Source: Micromonospora sp. CB01531 (lineage in GTDB: Bacteria; Actinomycetota; Actinomycetes; Mycobacteriales; Micromonosporaceae). Taken from it: 64,000 bases of DNA. The position numbers were made by a program, and so were the translations under genes. The notes under the pieces were generated by a model. The model ran no database searches. It was not told the DNA's origin and worked only from the letters and a program-made list of their open reading frames with translations. Within the stretch, counting starts at the first letter, position 1, and the number at the start of each line of letters is the position of its first letter. The DNA lies in the NCBI RefSeq assembly GCF_001905095.1, contig NZ_LWLS01000001.1:62001-126000 (forward strand). Reading direction: 5' to 3'. Of this stretch, positions 61,261 through 64,000 are shown one piece after another.

Positions 61261-63018
61261 GTGACCACCGTCGCACCCAAGCCGGTCGTGACCCGGCCCT
61301 GGCCGGTCCGCGAGCCGGTCAAGGGGTCGGCCATCGCGCGGCTGCTGCGCACCACGGACGCGAAGCAGATCGGGATCATGTACATGGTCACCGCGTTCGC
61401 GTTCTTCATGATCGGCGGCCTGATGGCCCTGATCATGCGCGCCGAGCTGGCGCGGCCGGGCCTGCAGTTCCTGTCGCCTGAGCAGTACAACCAGCTCTTC
61501 ACCATGCACGGCACGATCATGCTGCTGTTCTTCGCGACGCCGATCGTGTTCGCCTTCGCGAACTACGTGGTGCCGCTGCAGATCGGCGCGCCCGACGTGT
61601 CGTTCCCCCGGCTGAACTCTTTCGCCTACTGGCTGTACCTGTTCGGCGGCACCATCGCGACCGCCGGCTTCATCGCCCCCGGTGGCGCGGCCGACTTCGG
61701 CTGGACGGCGTACACGCCGCTGAGCAACGGCGAGCACTCGCCGGGCGTCGGCGGGAACATGTGGGTGGTCGGCCTGGCGATCTCCGGTCTGGGCACCATC
61801 CTCGGCGCGGTCAACCTGATCACCACGATCCTGACCCTGCGCGCCCCTGGCATGACCATGTTCCGGATGCCGATCTTCACCTGGAACATGCTGGTCACCA
61901 GCCTGCTGGTGATCCTGGTCTTCCCGCTGCTCGCCGCCGCGCTCTTCGCGCTCGCCGCGGACCGGCTGATCGGCGCGCACGTGTACGACCCGGCCACCGG
62001 CGGCCCGATGCTGTGGCAACACCTGTTCTGGTTCTTCGGTCACCCCGAGGTCTACATCATCGCGCTGCCGTTCTTCGGCATCATCTCCGAGATCATCCCG
62101 GTCTTCTCCCGGAAGCCGATCTTCGGTTACAAGGGCCTGGTCGCCGCGACCATCGCCATCGCCGCCCTGTCGATGAGCGTCTGGGCGCATCACATGTTCG
62201 CCACCGGCCAGGTGCTGCTGCCGTTCTTCAGCTTCCTCAGCTACCTGATCGCCGTGCCGACCGGTATGAAGTTCTTCAACTGGATCGGCACCATGTGGCG
62301 GGGCCAGATCACCTTCGAGACGCCGATGCTGTTCTCCGTCGGCTTCCTGGTGACCTTCCTCTTCGGTGGCCTGACCGGCGTGCTGCTGGCCAGCCCGCCG
62401 CTGGACTTCCACCTCCAGGACTCGTACTTCGTGGTGGCGCACTTCCACTACGTGCTCTTCGGCACCATCGTGTTCGCCGTGTTCGCCGGCATCTACTTCT
62501 GGTTCCCGAAGATGTTCGGCCGAATGCTCGACGAGCGCCTGGGCAAGATCCACTTCTGGCTGACCATGATCGGCTTCCACACCACCTTCCTGGTGCAGCA
62601 CTGGCTCGGCAACGAGGGCATGCCCCGGCGCTACGCCGACTACCTGCCCAGCGACGGCTTCACCTTCCTGAACACGGTCTCCACGATCGGCGCCTTCATC
62701 ACCGGTATCTCGACCCTGCCCTTCATCTACAACTGCTGGAAGTCGTACAAGGCCGGTCCGGTGGTCGAGGTCGACGACCCGTGGGGCTACGGCAACTCGC
62801 TCGAGTGGGCCACCACGTCCCCGCCGCCGCTGCGGAACTTCGACCGGATGCCGCGGATCCGCTCCGAGCGCCCGGCGTTCGACCTCAAGTTCCCGGAGCT
62901 GGCCGCCGGGCAGAGCCTGGCCGGCCCGCCCGAGGGCGGCGCCAAGCCGCTGACGAGTGAGTCCAACGGTGGCGCCAGCTACCAGGAAGACGTCGCCAGC
63001 AACCTCGACCGGCGCTGA
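61261..63018 (+). CDS. ctaD: Cytochrome c oxidase subunit I (aa3-type)
   Basis: The 585-residue protein has 12 membrane segments and the haem-copper oxidase landmarks: low-spin haem His in [19 protein letters not shown] (CuB His and the cross-linked Tyr), SVWAHHMF (two CuB His) and VVAHFHYVL (haem His). The C-terminal extension is acidic. GTG 61261 follows GGAGG. No ctaC, ctaE or qcr gene is in the window, so it is an orphan copy or has partners elsewhere. A terminator follows. Confidence 0.93.
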   Translation: MTTVAPKPVVTRPWPVREPVKGSAIARLLRTTDAKQIGIMYMVTAFAFFMIGGLMALIMRAELARPGLQFLSPEQYNQLFTMHGTIMLLFFATPIVFAFANYVVPLQIGAPDVSFPRLNSFAYWLYLFGGTIATAGFIAPGGAADFGWTAYTPLSNGEHSPGVGGNMWVVGLAISGLGTILGAVNLITTILTLRAPGMTMFRMPIFTWNMLVTSLLVILVFPLLAAALFALAADRLIGAHVYDPATGGPMLWQHLFWFFGHPEVYIIALPFFGIISEIIPVFSRKPIFGYKGLVAATIAIAALSMSVWAHHMFATGQVLLPFFSFLSYLIAVPTGMKFFNWIGTMWRGQITFETPMLFSVGFLVTFLFGGLTGVLLASPPLDFHLQDSYFVVAHFHYVLFGTIVFAVFAGIYFWFPKMFGRMLDERLGKIHFWLTMIGFHTTFLVQHWLGNEGMPRRYADYLPSDGFTFLNTVSTIGAFITGISTLPFIYNCWKSYKAGPVVEVDDPWGYGNSLEWATTSPPPLRNFDRMPRIRSERPAFDLKFPELAAGQSLAGPPEGGAKPLTSESNGGASYQEDVASNLDRR

Positions 63019-63038
63019 CCCGCTGCCGGCACTGCGCC

Positions 63039-63072
63039 ACGGGCGCCGCACCCCACCGGGTGCGGCGCCCGT
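63039..63072 (+). terminator. Perfect 15-bp hairpin after ctaD
   Basis: Arms 63039-63053 and 63058-63072 around CACC, 21 bp past the ctaD stop. Confidence 0.8.
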
Positions 63073-63279
63073 CGCCGTTCCGGCCCCTGCCCCGGCGGCA
63101 TGCCCCAGCAGTGGGGCGCTGGCCTGGTTGTGCGCTGGTCGCAACCTCGGGGGCGTTTCTGTCTCGATGGCTGGCGGCGGGGCCAACTTCCGCGATGTTG
63201 TGCGACGGATCGTGCGACATCACGCGGTCGGCTTCGCTCGGCACCGCCAGCGCCGCGCCGAGGGGTGGCGCCCCAGCCG

Positions 63280-63354
63280 CTACGAACTTGATGACGTAGA
63301 TGATTCACCGCAATCGAACCGTCCGGTGATCCATTCACGTCATCAAGTTTGTAG
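63280..63354. repeat. 75-bp palindromic element with 31-base arms
   Basis: Left arm 63280-63310 (starts CTACGAACTTGATGACGT) and right arm 63324-63354 match in reverse complement at 26 of 31 positions, loop 13 bases. It is AT-richer than its surroundings and looks like a dispersed palindromic unit or MITE-like element rather than a terminator. Confidence 0.7.
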
Positions 63355-63599
63355 GCGCGACGAGGACCGGTCGGCCCGGCACCTGGGCAAGCTGGTGTGG
63401 CAACGCCGGCACAGCTCCGGCGGCCGGGCCTGGGCCCAGGGGGCCAGGTCGGCCGGCGGGTCGGTGCTGGGAGCCGATGTCGCCAAATGATCCGGCACCC
63501 GGCCACCCGACCGGCCGCCCCAATCAGGCAACGTCCGACCGGCGACCATAGGCGGGGCCGGGGGTCCGGGGACGGGTAGCCGGGTATGGAGGCGGTGGG

Positions 63600-64000
63600 T
63601 CAGACGGTGGCGGGGGCCAGTTCCGGGGTGGCCGGCTCGGTGGCGGCCTGACGGCGGTGGCGCAGCTCGATCGGGAGCACCGCCAGGGCGACCAGCACGC
63701 CGATCGCGCCGGTGACCGCGAAGCCCCACGGCGGGGACGAGGCGTCGATCACCGCGCCGGCGAGCGGCGCCCCGAGCGCGATGCCGACGGTGACGGCGGA
63801 GCCGTGCAGGCCCATCGCCTCACCGCGTACGCCGGCCGGGGCGAGCCGGCTGACCGCGTCGGCGGTCGAGGCGATGGTGGGCGCGCAGAGCGCCCCGGCC
63901 GGGATGAGCGCCAGGCAGAGCAGCCACCAGTGCGCCCCGCCCAACCCGACCGGGATCGTGGTGAGGCTGAGCACCGCCATCAGCACCAGCGGGGAGAACG
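63600..64000 (-). CDS. MFS transporter, C-terminal part (5' end outside window)
   Basis: The last ~133 residues of an MFS transporter are visible, with four membrane segments (for example LVLMAVLSLTTIPVGLGGA, LLCLALIPAGALCAPTIAS and WGFAVTGAIGVLVALAVL). GVRGEAMGLHGSAVTVGIALGAPLAG fits the motif region of helix 10-11 in drug-efflux-type MFS proteins. The start is beyond the window, so substrate class is open. Confidence 0.85.
   Translation of the reverse strand, partial: FSPLVLMAVLSLTTIPVGLGGAHWWLLCLALIPAGALCAPTIASTADAVSRLAPAGVRGEAMGLHGSAVTVGIALGAPLAGAVIDASSPPWGFAVTGAIGVLVALAVLPIELRHRRQAATEPATPELAPATV

Larger units (their letters stand above)
63019..63599. other. Long intergenic region ctaD-MFS
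   Basis: These 581 bp hold the ctaD terminator and the palindromic repeat at 63280-63354. I find no supported gene. Confidence 0.4.

Noticed and set aside
60781..63186. Very long open frame antisense to ctaD and part of the monooxygenase gene
   Set aside because: Its product is His/Glu/Val/Arg-rich with no family pattern, which is expected for the complement of GC-rich coding sequence; ctaD is certain.
63019..63599. tRNA or small gene in the long spacer after ctaD
   Set aside because: No cloverleaf or coding pattern found by eye; only the hairpin terminator and palindromic repeat are supported.

Overview
The window is chromosomal DNA from a high-GC actinobacterium, most likely a Micromonospora or close relative. 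Supporting signs are the very high GC at third codon positions, frequent GTG starts (a few TTG), several genes with a -10-like hexamer 6-7 bp before the start codon and no Shine-Dalgarno (leaderless style), deazaflavin/F420-type oxidoreductases, and a translatable spacer repeat at 39624-39707 that I recall from Micromonosporaceae. The genus is an inference. I see no phage, insertion sequence, CRISPR array, tRNA or rRNA.

Layout. 1-13.8 kb: the 3' end of a large TPR-type regulator, an HxlR regulator divergent from an imine-reductase-like dehydrogenase, an FMN reductase plus DrrAB-type ABC exporter operon, an acetyltransferase, a hyaluronan/cellulose-synthase-like glycosyltransferase followed by a 54-residue LAxTG surface peptide, two aldo/keto reductases, a short-chain dehydrogenase divergent from its XRE/MmyB-type regulator, and a secreted Ser/Pro-rich protein. 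14-18.7 kb: a tight four-gene operon encoding a solute-binding/VWA lipoprotein, an XpaC-like membrane protein, a second membrane-anchored solute-binding-like protein and a TelA-family protein. This is the best candidate for a poorly described system. 18.7-24 kb: LysR divergent from a leaderless class A beta-lactamase-like protein, a Tat-exported metallo-beta-lactamase-fold protein, a DUF1697 protein, and a ParA ATPase overlapping a Rho-N-like small protein.

24-38.5 kb: a LuxR regulator that lacks the ATPase half of its family; an operon of NRAMP Mn/Fe transporter, a frameshifted small membrane protein and bicupin oxalate decarboxylase (a Mn enzyme); a secreted HExxH metalloprotease; a YqeB-like protein with an ABC transporter; a NarL-type two-component system; an eroded ATPase (DUF234-type) pseudogene; a zinc D-Ala-D-Ala carboxypeptidase; and a protein with caspase/CHAT-like His and Cys motifs. 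38.5-51.7 kb: small redox enzymes, a serine hydrolase, a pentapeptide-repeat protein, membrane and hypothetical proteins, a PBP4-type carboxypeptidase, a cysteine-less HesB-like protein, a phage-T4-Beta-like protein, and an OmpR-type two-component system followed by a PepSY protein with Asp/His-rich repeats.

51.9-64 kb: a secreted M14 carboxypeptidase, a cupin, a threonine synthase-like enzyme next to a LigD-like protein whose ligase active site is degraded, a third aldo/keto reductase, a secreted hypothetical, a leftover CBM2 fragment, an FAD monooxygenase, an orphan cytochrome c oxidase subunit I, a 75-bp palindromic repeat, and the 3' end of an MFS transporter. Convergent gene ends are commonly marked by perfect GC-rich hairpins.
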